DNA from: Oryzias latipes
Taxonomy: Eukaryota; Chordata; Actinopteri; Beloniformes; Adrianichthyidae
DNA: 64,000 nt
Direction: 5' to 3'
Assembly: GCF_002234675.1 (NCBI RefSeq)
Contig: NC_019880.2
Span: 14,621,756-14,685,755, forward strand
Below the pieces are notes generated by a model. The model was not told the DNA's origin and ran no database searches. It saw only the letters and a list, made by a program, of their open reading frames with translations. Made by a program: the position numbers and the translations under genes. Below are positions 51,072-63,412 of the stretch, piece after piece. How positions within the stretch are numbered: the first letter of the stretch is position 1; every line of letters begins with the position of its first letter.

Positions 51072-54000
51072 CTAATAGGTTACCACCATTGAGAGGGCGG
51101 CTTTAAACCCTGGGACCCCATCTCCAGGCTCCTGCACAGGGCTGACTGAAGGCAGCAAGGTTGTGTCTGTCCCTGTGGGAAACCTGGATCCTCCATCCTG
51201 CCCACCAACATGACCAACGTGGTGATTGTCAAGGAGGGATGGCTGCATAAAAGAGGTAAATGCACAGCCTCACTCTAGGACCTAATTCTAGCCTCATCAC
51301 CATTTTGTTATCTGTTTTTTACAAGGTCTTGATCATTTTTGAACTTAAGTAACTCATGAACTTAAGTATCTTTATGCACTTCAAAAACTTTGTCCCTTTG
51401 ATCATATTGTCATGTTTCAGACATCCCAGCTGTTCAAACTTGCAGGTTGGCACGCAACAAAATATTTAAGGACCATGAAATATCTTTATCCCTCACAAAA
51501 ATTTGCTAATCTCTTGCTGATACATGTTGTAGAATTGGGATTGCATTCTTTGGAATTTCATGTGTCCTTTATGTTGTAATTTTTTTTTTCTTCTGTAGAA
51601 TGTCTTTAGCTAGTGATCTAGATGATATTTTGATTTATTTTATGATGATTAGCTATTAATATTTACCTTTGGGGCAGTGCTTGACCCTCTCAGTATATGT
51701 ATCTTGAAATCTGAAGAAAGGAGCTACCCAGTCCCCGTCGTGGCCCCGTTTAGCTCGTCTGACAGTGTTGTGTGGCTCTGTGTCGGGCAAGAGTCCTGTT
51801 GTTTGGCTGAAAAGGCATTCCTCACATACCTGCTGGCTTTGAGAAGCTTTATTTGTGCATTCTCGCTCTGCCTTCTACTGCAGGTCTCTCGCAGGGCCCA
51901 CTCCATTAAACAACATGGGCAAAAACCTCTTCAAAGGTGCAGAAATCCTCCCGGGCCCTGAGCCAGATAACCAAGACTTACTGGAAGAGACAAAAGCAAG
52001 AGTCACACTTTAGGGATAAGGTGAAGGAAGCAGGTTATAGGAATAGATTGAGACTCCAGTGCTGCCGTGGCGTGTTGCTCGTTCGGCCTAAGGCACACAC
52101 CTGCATCCTTCCATCACGTTTAAGGATGGAATATTTGCCGTTGATCATCTTTCATTTATGCATCGCTTCTAATTCATCAGCAGCACCTGAACTTGTAAGA
52201 GTCACATGGAAACGGCACGCAAAGGTGTTTGAATCTAATTTGATCCGACTTCTCAAGATTTATTATTCGTAACAACTGTGAACTGTTGAAGTCACAGCAA
52301 ATAAGGGGTTAAAGCATTTAGCTATCTAGAAACAACTCAACAAAGGGTATCGTTAACGAAGATTTGAAGTTTTTTTTAAATACTTCACCTGATACAATAA
52401 TCCTCGGCAAACCTTTACTCTCATGGTTCCTGTTTTCCACGTATTTTTGGGAAAAAGATGTGACTCTAGCTCGACAAATGAAAATTGAATACAATACCTA
52501 ATTATTTGTGATTCAACTTTTGAAATAGCATTGACAACAAGGGATCCCTATTAAATATTATGATTCCAAAATGTGTTAGATTATTCAATTTATAAAATAA
52601 AAACATTTTATCAATTTAGTTTAAAAGGAAATCATATTTTTAGATTCAAAGGGGAAAGGCTAAAGGGAAGGATATGTTTTTTGGTTGAGAAGTTAACGTC
52701 AAATCGTTTTTATTTTTACAAAACCTAGCTTCGTATAAATAAGATGCTGGTTTGAGATGTTTTTAGCAGTTTAATGAGCTTCGTTGTGCAGAAAGCTTCT
52801 CCTTTAGTTGCCGGTATTGTCTTTCACTGGGTTTTAAACAGCTGCTTCACACTCAGAAAACCTAAATCAGATGTATTTCTATGCTAAAGTTGCTTTGAGA
52901 GCTAGATGGTTAATCATGACTTTTTACTAAATCTTGCAAAAATAATTTTTCATTCCTTCATCACCTGGAAAATCTTTCTAAAATTTCTTGTTCTTTTAAT
53001 AAAGAGTAAATATTTGTGTGAATGACAGTTGAACATTGAACGCATCATAAATATGCCTTTTAATTTGTAAAGGAAATTGCTAGCAAATTCTTTAGTTTTG
53101 TCTTCTAAAAGTTGTTTGATTTTGTTTTTCAGTTTTTTTTAAATATGAAAGAATTTGTAGGCAGTTATGTTTAATTCAAAAAGAGTCCAGTAACATCCTT
53201 ACAGTAAAAAGGGATTTGTAGTGTACATTATGGCCGTGTTTGTTCTGTTTTTTGTTTTTTTCTTTACGCCACATGATTGCTGCATTTTCATTTTCCACAC
53301 TTACAGCAGTGCTTCTGGGAACAGAACATTCTAATACGCTGCCAGTGTAAAATATAACTACCGTTAGTCAAACAGTGACCAGCAAGAAAGTTGTGAAGCT
53401 GACACGCACTCACACAACTGCCGACAACCCTTTAGCCGTGACACACACTAAACAAACAAGCCTTCAGAAAAAGTAAGTTGGCATGCGGTCGAGGCCCAGC
53501 AGCTGTGCCCTGCGAAATGTCACCCAATTCCTCTGTTTTGATGGGAGGACGTCTGCTAACTTCCTTGACAGGAAGGCTTTTAGTGTCTCGTCACTGTCAT
53601 GCAATCTTTGCCCCCAGAGCCACTGCACAGAAGGTGAACCTGTGGTCGGCCTGTCTCGCTGTCCATCACGTCAGCCCAGCAGCACACTCGCAAACCGTCT
53701 CCCCATCCAGCCCCTTAAGGAAAGCCTTTTTGTGTGGGAGCGCCACCCAAGTGACTCAAATCTCCACGTGGGCGTGATAATAAATGGCTTAAACAACCCC
53801 ACCATGCTCATTATTACCATGTGTGCACTCAAAACATCAATTTAATGTCTTAGACCTTCGTGTTTCTCTCAACATTTTGTGTCTGTGTTCCATGAACCTG
53901 CTCCGTGTCAACTTTTCGTCTTCAATAAACGGGCACGTGTTGATTGTTCCGGTCGTCCTACAGGGTCGCTAAGAAAGTCGAGGTGATAGATTGATTGAGA

Positions 54001-57000
54001 TTGATTAGTCATCTTCAGCATGCACATGCAAACCGCAAAGTGTTGTGCTTTGGTTCCTCGTTGACCAATTCTGCCGTTGCAGATCCAGATTATCAACCTT
54101 GGTAAGCTGCACTCAGTGAGATGATCTTATTTTGAAGGACAAACTTTCTTGTTTTTCATTTTGAGCCTAAAATATGTCTGGATTATGGGTAATATTTGTG
54201 TTGTTGTGATTGTCTTTGAGGCAGGCCTGTGTTGAAAGCATCTGTAGAATCTGATGCAGTGCAGTTGTGTGCACAGACCACATTTGGAGTGCAGACGCTG
54301 TAGCTTTATTGATGCCATCAAACCCAGTGGTTATGCATCCCCAAATCATGGCTCCCTTTCGGAGCGTTCAGTGTTCATACACTACAGCCTCTAGTGGTCA
54401 CCGAGACAGAGTAGCATGTTATTTCTTTTGGTAAGTGTTTTGACACCCCCACCCCCCGTTTCCATCAAAGCCAGAGCACTGTCAGGCATCAAAGAAGCCG
54501 ATTGTGGGTTCCCTAGTTTCCAGGGAAGCGCTGCGGCCAAAAACCCAGTGAAGCTCGACAGAACAGCGTTCGCATGTCCTCACCCTTTTCCTGGCCCTTG
54601 TTTGTTTGACTCATTTGCTCTCTGACAAGTATAAAGAGCCAGCCCCCTCGTTAGCCTAACTAAGGCCACAACAACTGTTGGATTTGGTTAGCACGCTCAG
54701 CTGGCTCCGAGTCATGAGGGGAGGTCTGGGGTGAGATGGGGAAGGAAAGAAAACGGCGTATCGGAAGAGATGGTGAAGGGCATGAGACAGAGGTTGAGCT
54801 GCATCTTTGTGGGTTTTTCATTCATTTTATCTTAGTTTTTATGCTTGCATGCTAACCAGACACATTTGTAGTTAGAGGTGGACCTTAGAAACGGATTTGC
54901 TCCACTGCTGCTCCTGTGGAGCTGCTCCTCCAAAGGAAGACCTGTTGGTGGTCCCAGTTTTAGAGCTGGGATGTTTGGGATGTTGTGTAACACCAGATAT
55001 GATAGACAACACAAACATCCATATTCAGCTTTTCCATTTTCCAGAGAAAATGTATGAAAATTAAAAAGCCTGTCAAAATAAAGTTGCAACCAAAGTTATA
55101 AAGAAAGCTACATGTTTAAAAAAAGTCAAAAAGAAAGAAAGATTTATCCAAATTTAAGTATTGTGATTTTTTTTTTTTTTTTTTAAGAAGTTAATTGATG
55201 GTGTCAAAACACTGGATAAAGGGAATCCTGTTTAAGGAATTATTAATGTTCACTTTTGTTAAAATTCTGGTTGACTAAAGTATAAATTAGTCCAAACAGA
55301 CATAATGGCGAGTCTAACTTTAGAAACCAGCTGATGACCAGCAGTGGAAGTCTCAGTGGCAGTGGTAGGGAGTGGAGCTCCTGTCGGCTGCGTCCGGCAG
55401 CAGAGGGCGTCGCACTGGGAGGCCAGCCCTTAGGTCGTCAGCAAAGACCCCCTGCTCTCCGTAATGAGAAACGGCGTTCCTGCTAAATGTGGTGAAGAAG
55501 GTAAATTACTGCGGTGCAGCTGTCGGCTGGCTGGCTGGTGGGTTGGTTGGCACGGCGCTGGAACCAGCAGGCTGCGGGAGGTGGCACCTCCACTGTTCAC
55601 CTCCTCTCGCAGCAAGCCCGCTGTGTGCTTACTTTTCTGTGGAGAGTCCGCCTGTCTGGCACAACTGTGGTCCCCAGCACGCCTCTGACTACGCCTCTGT
55701 CGTTCGCATGCCTGCTTTCGTTCTCTAGTTTCAGAATCTTTAGTTTCCCTTCATTCTTGTGACCAGATCCCTGATATATTTGCCATTATTTACCCAGTGG
55801 CCCACAGGCTACTCCCTTCTTGGTCCAGCCTGACTTCTTCCATATGCCCCCTCCCCTCCCGACCACCCCACCATCTTGTTGCTAGGATAACGACACCGCT
55901 GACTATTCCAGCCCATGGCGGAAGCGGCTATGAACCGGCAAAAGGCTCTCAGTCTCCGACATCAATCACATCGCTGGCTCCGCTCCCCGGTTTGAAGAGG
56001 AAACTGGAGAAAATAGATGGATGCTCAGCCGTCTGTAAGCAGAGTTGACTGCACTCTTAGATTTACTTCCTACCTGTTGACTTAAGATGTTAGCCAGTTT
56101 TTACAAGGTGGGTAGTTTGAACATTTGAATGTCTGCTGCTGGACTTGTTTCATTGCTTCAGTCTTATCCTCGTCATTTAGAGTTCATCAGGACTAATTTG
56201 CTCTAAATATTTTTTGTTTATTTGCTTTCGAGCAGCCCAGTTAACTAGTCCATTGCTTGTTTATCCAGAAAGAGGGGCAATACTCAGCTCCAGTGTAGCG
56301 AAGGGGGGGGGGCTTCCCACAGTGTCTCTATGGTAATCAGCAGGTGTCATTCACCATGGAGAAGAAGTGAGGGCTTTCTTACGAGCGTGAGAAAGAGGGG
56401 CAGCCTCCATTGCATCCCAACCCCCTAACTGGAGTTTTTTTTCTTTTTCCTCCTCCTTGTTAGGGTAGCAGCAGCAGCTTTTAGTGACAGAAAGGCTTAG
56501 ATTGGAGATCAGGATGACCCTTCACTGCAACTTGAGGCTGCCGCCAAATTTCCTGCCACCAGAGCCTCACTCTGTCCAGCTGTCAGGGGGAGAGGTGCCA
56601 ACAATGGAGTAAGGAGGTGTCAGGAAGTAAAATTTAAAAAAGGAAGCTTAGAATAAATGCAAACTTCTTTAATAGTTTAGAATCAATTCTAGAAGTTGCT
56701 ACTGCCGCATTTGGTTTAACAAGTGATTGGGCAGCATTAGGAGTCCAGATACAATCCCTGTGATTAGATGGAAGTGTGGGGCTCAGTTGTGACCCCCGGA
56801 TGAGGGAGCCCCCTCTCCTCTGGAGCGGGCAGCCTGCAGCTCATTAGAATGCAGGGCACAAGGCGGCAGGCCGCAGCTGCAGCCTACAGGCAGAACCCGG
56901 CAGAAAAGGGCCAAAGGGATGGCGGGGGGCGGCTGAGGAAAAACCAACAAAAGGCGAAGCTCCCCCTCCTCCTCCTCTCCCCTCTTCCACCGCTTTGGAG

Positions 57001-58484
57001 TTCTAAGTCCTTAATCCTCAACCTCCGCCTAGCAAGCCCCCGTCGCCGCCCCTGTTCTCATCCGATTCTCACCACTCCAACACAAACACCCCCACACGCA
57101 CAGTTGATGCAGTTACCACTGGCTCTCTTCCTCTCATCCCAAAGCATGAATGGCCAGACGGGGACAAAACCCGACAGCAGCCCTCTCAGGAAGTCCAACC
57201 ACTGGGTGTAGGCTCTGAGCAGCCCGTTTGTGTTACCCTTTTAGTTTCAACTCCCTCCAAAATCTTTCAACCCTCTTGTTCTGTGAGTGTGGGGGTGTCC
57301 ACTGTAGTCCTTTGCTTTAAAGACCCACTCTGATCATCTTTTGCTTTATTGTAAAAGCGTTCCCAGTGGTCTTTAAAATTGGATTATGCAGATTTTAGCC
57401 AAAATCTAAAAAAGCTCTTGTTTTATAAGAGATTGTTTCTGCTGAGTTGATCAGAAATTCACCTGAGTTGTGGGCGGGACTGTTGGCACGGATAAACCCC
57501 GCCCCCCTTTCCCTCACCCATAACTTGCTGCTCTGTTTACATGATCTCACGCTAGCTTACAGCCCCTCACACCTACATATGAATCTAGTCGTCTACAAGT
57601 AGATGCATCAGAATGGAGCAGAGCAGAAAGCTTGTGACCCACCCAGTGTGTTTTCTACATCACAAAAAAGCTTTTTTTCAAAATACCCAGAAATAAAATT
57701 TTGAGCTTAATCTTTTTTGTATGTCCTGAATTATCATAAAAATGCATCAAGATCACAATTTTAATCAGTCTGAGTCTTGATGGGGTTCTAAACAAACTCT
57801 GAAAAAGACAGTTCAATCAATCAAATCCTTGCTTTCATAGAGCACCTGTCATCAACATGCTGTAGAGCACATGGGGCTAGACAAAAAAGATTTATGTAAA
57901 CATGGGTTAAAGCAAGAAAACGTCACAAAATACAATGAATTAAAAGGCCCAAAAGACCAATAGAAAGTGGAAGGACATGCTGTGGCTTATACTTTGAGCA
58001 GGAACTGTATAGATTACAAGATACTATGGGTAAGGTTTTCATTTACATTTAAAAATCTCCACAGATGTTGAAACTGTGTGAAATTAGGCGACCGAGCTGC
58101 TTTTTAAACACTACGGCCTTTCTTTTAGTGGGTCGCCAGATGAATGCTTCATGATGTGTCCCGATAGAGTCCAGAAAGCCACAGCAGCTGGGACCTGAGC
58201 ATTCCTGAACTTGTCACATAGAGATGGATTGAACAGGAAGCTCCTCCGAAACAGCCACTAACATCCACAACTCCCTCTCTCTTCTCCATCTTCTTAAAGA
58301 CTTAACCCCCCCCCCCTGCCCGCCCTATTTCTTTCTTTATAAGACTGAAAAGTTTTACCCTTTTCGTCTCCTCAAGTTGACTTGCCAGCAGCTGCATCGA
58401 TGAAGGCCTTCATTTAGTTTTAAATCCCTCAGGCCTTTCTTTACTTGCGAGGCCATTTAAGGTGAAGCGGTAAAAAATGATGTT

Positions 58485-58515
<31 letters not shown>

Positions 58516-61500
58516 GGAGTGCCTTTACAGATGTGAATCTAGGTGTAGCTAAGCACACGCTGCCTGCAATTTGATCAAACACGCAATAACAGGAAGATGC
58601 CCCACCTGGTACAGCTGTGCCTAAACTCGATGCACCTGTTGCGTGAGTGGTTTTTTTTTTTTTGTTTTGGGGGTAAAAAGGGCATAGCAGTTGCATGCTG
58701 GGAGCTGTCCGCACACGGGTCTGTGCAGCAGTTGGCAAATAAAGATGAATTCTGTTGTGTTTGGCAGCCGTTCTTTGTTCATTATTTTCCACTTTGCCCA
58801 GCACACATCCCAGCCCTCAGCAGCTGCTTGTCATGTAAAGACACTCCATCAGGCCCTGACAACCCCTCCCACACACACACACACAGAGTGTGCAACGCTT
58901 CATACACTCTCAACATACGCTCACACCCACCCCTCTCCACTCGAAGTCCTACGTATGTGGGAGACATATGTAGGGATCTGTCTCACTAGCGCTCATTTCA
59001 GCCTAACATTTTGCACTCATGCATGCTTTTCTCATCCCCTCCAGTTCTTTCATCACTCAAACTTGAGTCACACCAGTCCTATTACACCTCCCTCCCTTTT
59101 TTTTCTTTTTAAGCTGAGTCGAGCCACTCGTCTGCCAAAACGGTTTCGTTGAAAAACCTTCTTCTACTGCGACTCATAACTCAGCGGATTTTCTTGGCGT
59201 GTGTGCGTGCGTCTCGGTCAGACACTCAAAGCAGGTTTTCATATCTGGGTTGTGGTCAGCCGGTCTGCTGGCCACTTTCCTGTTTTTGAAGAACTTGTTG
59301 ACATCAAAAGGGGGTTAGTTTACTGGAACTCAGATGAACCAACTTAAAAGCAGAAGCCTCTCCTGTGTTGTTAAAAGGCTCTTTGTCCTTTTATCAGATG
59401 CGTCTTCTGTATTGTTTTCTCTACACAGGATGCATTTGGGGAATTACCCTGCAAAACACTCAACTTTAAAAAGGGCTGCAGTGTAATTAACCTTTTTTTC
59501 CTCCTTCTAAATATCCTATTTAACTCATTTCAATAGTGATTATATTAGGAAAATAAACGTTCTGCAGTAAATATTTGTCTACCGAGTCCTTCTTAGCGAT
59601 TACACATTAGTTCCCTTGCATGCTTTTCACTTGTCAGCAGTGCAATTTTGCGTGCATGTCTGTAACCACAGTCCCTCCACTGATGATGCTTTTGTAAACT
59701 GTTTAAAAGATGCGAAAGGCCCAGCTGCGAGTTTCACTTTCTCAACATGGCCGGGCTTAATAAAAGCTACCGTGCGGAAAGTACGGCTGAATCAAAGTGG
59801 AAGAGGAAATGAGTGTCAATAGGAAGCTGACAAGGGTCATCTTTGTTGTTTCTGCTCAGCCCAGACGGCGGTGTGGTGGAGACATTCATTTGCAGACAAG
59901 CGGATATAACTGCTTCCACTGTTGTCACAGATGAGGAAGTCGCTGTGTCCTCCTGTCTAGAAGGAGTGTGTACTAGTTAAGGAAGTTGCAGGGAAATTAT
60001 TTTTTAGTCCTCTGATAAAATGTGTCATAATCAACAGCTTCAATGTGTTTTTTTTTGTCACCGATTGTTGAAATCTTGCTCATGATATTTCAGTAGTGTG
60101 GGAGTGGGGGGGGGGGGGGGGGGTTTGCATCTGGCATTCCTTCGTGTGCTTGTTTACCATTTTCAAGTATCAGCAGCAGCTATGCACTCTCACCTCACTC
60201 GATATTACAATTCGGCATGGTGACAATATTTGGAAGACTAGTGACTTAGAATGCTGGACCGGTTTGATCACTGGCATCCATGTGACCTAGCCTCCCCCCC
60301 GGTGCAGCAGAATTTCTCAAAATGCAGCACATGCCAATGCCTTGAGCCGCTGCGTCACACATTACCACCCATGCTGCTCCTCTGGTGCGTCAGCGGCGCT
60401 GGCAGGGAGCACTCCTAACCTTCCAAGCTGAGTGCTGACGTCATTTGTTACACACATGGCACGTACGGCCCTCATGGCATTGCCGAAGCTGGATTTGCAC
60501 AGAAGGCCTCACGCGGAGCGCCGTTTCTAGATCTTAACGTTGTACGGTGCATGACAGTCTGGAAATGATTTGCTGCATTCCGAAACCCTCACGTTGGAAA
60601 CTTCGCTGGAGTTTGTGCAGCAGAGATGAGGGTGAACGCCGGACCTCCGGCTCATGTCAAGGTGTCAAGTAAGGGTCTCATTATGCTGTCTCCACATTGT
60701 GCACATACTGTCCTCAGCGTTAGCTGGCTCCGGACTGTGGTGGAGGGGGGAGGAATATGGGTCAGCCAAAACCTGATCACAGAGAGAGGCACCAGCTGGG
60801 GCCCTGCAGAGGAAAACGAGGCTCGCTACCAGAGGTCTCGGGGGACATTCTGGCTTTATATTCAGGCATCTTATGTTTGTTAAGGACGCTCTTGATTTAC
60901 CGCCCAGCTGTGCAACCACTTCTTAAATCTCAACTCGCACTCTTGAATACTCATATTTGCTGTTAAAGATAGGCAACAAGCAGGATGGCGTTGAGTGGAG
61001 AGCTCCTTGTTGCTTTTGCCAATTAGTTCCATGATGATTTTCTTGCAGTGCAGGATGAATTTCTTAACTTTATTTCATTTTATTTTATTTTATGTATTCA
61101 AAGCTTTTGGCTGGGGAAAGAATAGGAAAAACCTTGTTCACGATACCAGACACAAACCTGACATGCATGAAAGGTAAACTAAGGACAGCTCTGGATTCTA
61201 CACAGGAAGCTGTTTATTTGACGTGGACCCCCCACCCCCCCGCCCACAATGCTGTGCAACAACAATACCAACCACAGTACAAACCACTGTGTAGACTTAA
61301 AGGAAATCCACTCAAAGAAATCCAGCTGGGCAATGAATTGAAAATGAAAATGTTAACAGTTATCTCCAACTCAGATCCTTTCTGTTTCATTTACTCATGC
61401 CTATTTTTTTAAAATGTATTTTATTAATGCGCCACTGACATTTTACAAATCTAAAGGATTAACTTGTTGTGTGATTTTTCTGCTGTGCCTTTCGTTTTGA

Positions 61501-63412
61501 CCAGGAGAGCCACAAACAGGATGTCCTGTCATAATGCACTGCTTGTGTGATCCCCTAATGGGCAAAGAAATGTAGAATGGAAGCAGGAAAGGCAGATGGA
61601 TAATCTGGAGGTGAAAAGTGAAGTTCAGCCCGTCTTACTAATTCATGTGATTTCTTTAAATATTTAAAATCTATATACAAGTGGATGAGCTCCAAACCAA
61701 AGGGATGTCAGTTACTGCATCGTGCTACGAAATGCCAGATTTTTCCATTATTCAGAAGTGTGTTAATCAAAAGTTCATATTGACAGATCTTCAGTGTCAG
61801 TTTACACGCCTGTACCCCATCTTTCTATCACTCCACGCTTCTGCGTTCGAAGAAATGGGGCAATTAAGGACAGCTTGGTGCTGCTCTGCAGGGGGTTAAT
61901 ATGCAACTCCGTAATTAAAAACAAATTACAGTTTTCCAGTATAAATACTCAAGTTCCACACCACTGTGTGCTATTGCCTTGTTATGATATGTAAGCATAT
62001 TTTGTTCTCCATTTGCGCAACATCTGGTACAACATTTCCTAAGGCATCTCTGGAATAAATGGATTTTTTTTGCTTCCTTAAGAGAGATTAATTTGTGTGA
62101 TGCAAGTATCTTTACATGAATGAGATGGACATGCGTGGCTTAAGGTTATGGTCGCAGTTTGGAGGTTAGACGTTCTAAGAAATTTTTGAAAAAAGTTTCA
62201 GTTTTAGCAAATTTGGGCATAAAAGTAAATGCAGTACTGGGTACCTTAGCTCAAACATTGCTTTTTATAATGGATGAAATACGAACAAAAATAAAGAAAA
62301 AGCCTGTGTTAGGCAGGAATTTTCACTTTAAAGTCCCACTTCGATCATCTTTTGTTCTTTTTTTCAAGGAATTCCCAGTGGTGTTTTAACAATGATTGTG
62401 CCGTTTTTAGCCGAAAAAAAAAAAAATGGTGTTTTCGAGGACAAAGTTTCCCAACCCTGTCCTCTGGGGACACTACTCATACCTTGCTCATAGTTTCTGC
62501 AGAGCGGCAGTAGTTCATTTGAAATTTGCCTCCGAGTTGTGAGTGGGACTCTTGGAGCTTAGCAACCACACCTCCCCTTCCTGTCACCCATAACTGAGAG
62601 CTTACAGCCCCTCAGACCCCCAACCTAGCATTACCGATGCAACAAAAATGGTGACCAATATAGGCGCTATCCAGAAATACACTTTTGAGTCAGATGCCAG
62701 CTTGGATGAGGATAATAAAGACGTCTATTTGTCTGAAAGTAGATGCATCAGATGGAGCAGAGCAATGAGCTTGTGGTCCTCCCAGGGTATTTTATACATC
62801 ACATTTTTCTGTCTGCTCTTTAATCACAACGATTCAAATAAAGAAATACTCAGAAATGCAATTTTTAATCTCAATTTTCTTTATCTGTGTCCTCCATCAT
62901 TAAAAAATGCAGCAAGAGCGTGTTAAAAACGCAATTTTCCTCAAAGTGGGTCCTTAAATGATTTCTAAATTGCAAATGGGTGCATAAATTAAATGGTTGC
63001 AGGTGTGAAGAAAGATTTTTACCCATCAGATGACCTACACTTCATAAAAAGACATTGACCTCCTCTGGTCATTTTAACCTACAAACAGTACAGCGATTAA
63101 AAGAAGCTGCTGTTCTGGGAAGTTAAAATAAAACTGTTTGCATGTATCACTGAACCCCAAAATTTAGAATGCACGTTCATTTGTGTTTGTTTTTTCTCAG
63201 TTTGTTTGTGCCGGAAAAAATCTTTCCATTTGTCACAAGTTGTTTATTTTTGCCTCTTCTTGTCAATATCTTTCTCATCTTAGGAGAGTATATAAAGACC
63301 TGGAGGCCAAGGTATTTTCTCCTGAAGAGTGATGGTACTTTTATTGGTTACAAAGAGCGACCTCAAGATGTGGACCAGCTGGAAACCCCCTTAAATAACT
63401 TCTCTGTAGCAC
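51072..63412 (+). CDS. akt1: AKT1 kinase, first two coding exons (gene continues to the right)
   Basis: AKT1 is the PIP3-recruited serine/threonine kinase of the PI3K pathway. Exon 1 is 51072-51255, with a 138-base 5'UTR free of ATG, and the start codon is at 51210 with A at -3. Exon 2 is 63284-63412. Joined in phase 1 they give the first 58 residues of the PH domain: [15 protein letters not shown], then [15 protein letters not shown]. The phosphoinositide-binding residues K14, R23 and R25 and the E17 position are all kept at human numbering. [16 protein letters not shown] separates AKT1 from AKT2 and AKT3, and ZBTB42 next door agrees. The intron is 12,028 bp. The exon completing the PH domain (with the CQLMKTERPRPN block) is not in the last 588 bases, so the kinase domain is off the right edge. 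Confidence 0.95.
57315..57782 (+). repeat. TTTAAAG-family element, copy D
   Basis: It starts CTTTAAAGACCCACTCTGATC followed by ATCTTTTG. It shares CCCAGTGGT, TTTTAGCCAAAATC and GTAGATGCATCAGA with copy E, and ends near TCAGTCTGAGTCTTGATGGGG. It has lost the start of the internal reading frame by deletion around 57570-57595. Confidence 0.65.
57815..57880 (-). repeat. L2-like LINE 3' tail
   Basis: TCAAATCCTTGCTTTCATAG followed by AGCACCTGTCA is a diverged form of the tail at 4086 and 23925 (ACTTTATTTGTATAGCACC). It directly follows copy D of the TTTAAAG family. Confidence 0.35.
58487..58514 (+). repeat. Poly-T tract
   Basis: A run of 28 T residues in akt1 intron 1. It is a simple repeat, or the poly(A) end of a minus-strand retroposed sequence that is no longer recognisable. 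Confidence 0.9.
60106..60123 (+). repeat. Poly-G tract
   Basis: A run of 18 G residues in akt1 intron 1, of the same length as those at 30705 (G) and 48599 (C). Confidence 0.9.
60436..60443. promoter_or_regulatory. Palindromic CRE (TGACGTCA) in akt1 intron 1
   Basis: A full 8-base CREB/ATF site in a GC-richer block (60380-60480) of an otherwise AT-rich intron. It could mark an intronic enhancer or alternative promoter; only the motif itself is seen. Confidence 0.3.
62326..62957 (+). repeat. TTTAAAG-family inverted-repeat element, copy E, full length
   Basis: About 630 bp. It begins CTTTAAAGTCCCACTTCGATC and ends CTCAAAGTGGGTCCTTAAA, so the termini are inverted repeats. The open frame starting at 62648 reads [13 protein letters not shown] and then an acidic stretch, parallel to copy C. 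It ends about 330 bases before akt1 exon 2. Confidence 0.7.

Larger units (their letters stand above)
51256..63283 (+). other. akt1 intron 1 (12 kb)
   Basis: No other gene could be supported inside. It holds two TTTAAAG-family elements (57315-57782 and 62326-62957), an L2-type LINE tail (about 57815-57880), a 28-base T run (58487-58514), an 18-base G run (60106-60123), and GC-rich blocks at 55350-56020, 56750-57200 and 60380-60480. The block near 60430 includes a full palindromic CRE. Confidence 0.6.

Noticed and set aside
54127-54421. Minus-strand frame containing [15 protein letters not shown], resembling the WGC motif of Tc1 transposases
   Set aside because: Only the short WGC-type motif fits; the sequence after it does not follow Tc1/mariner proteins and no inverted repeats were found. 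Too weak to annotate.
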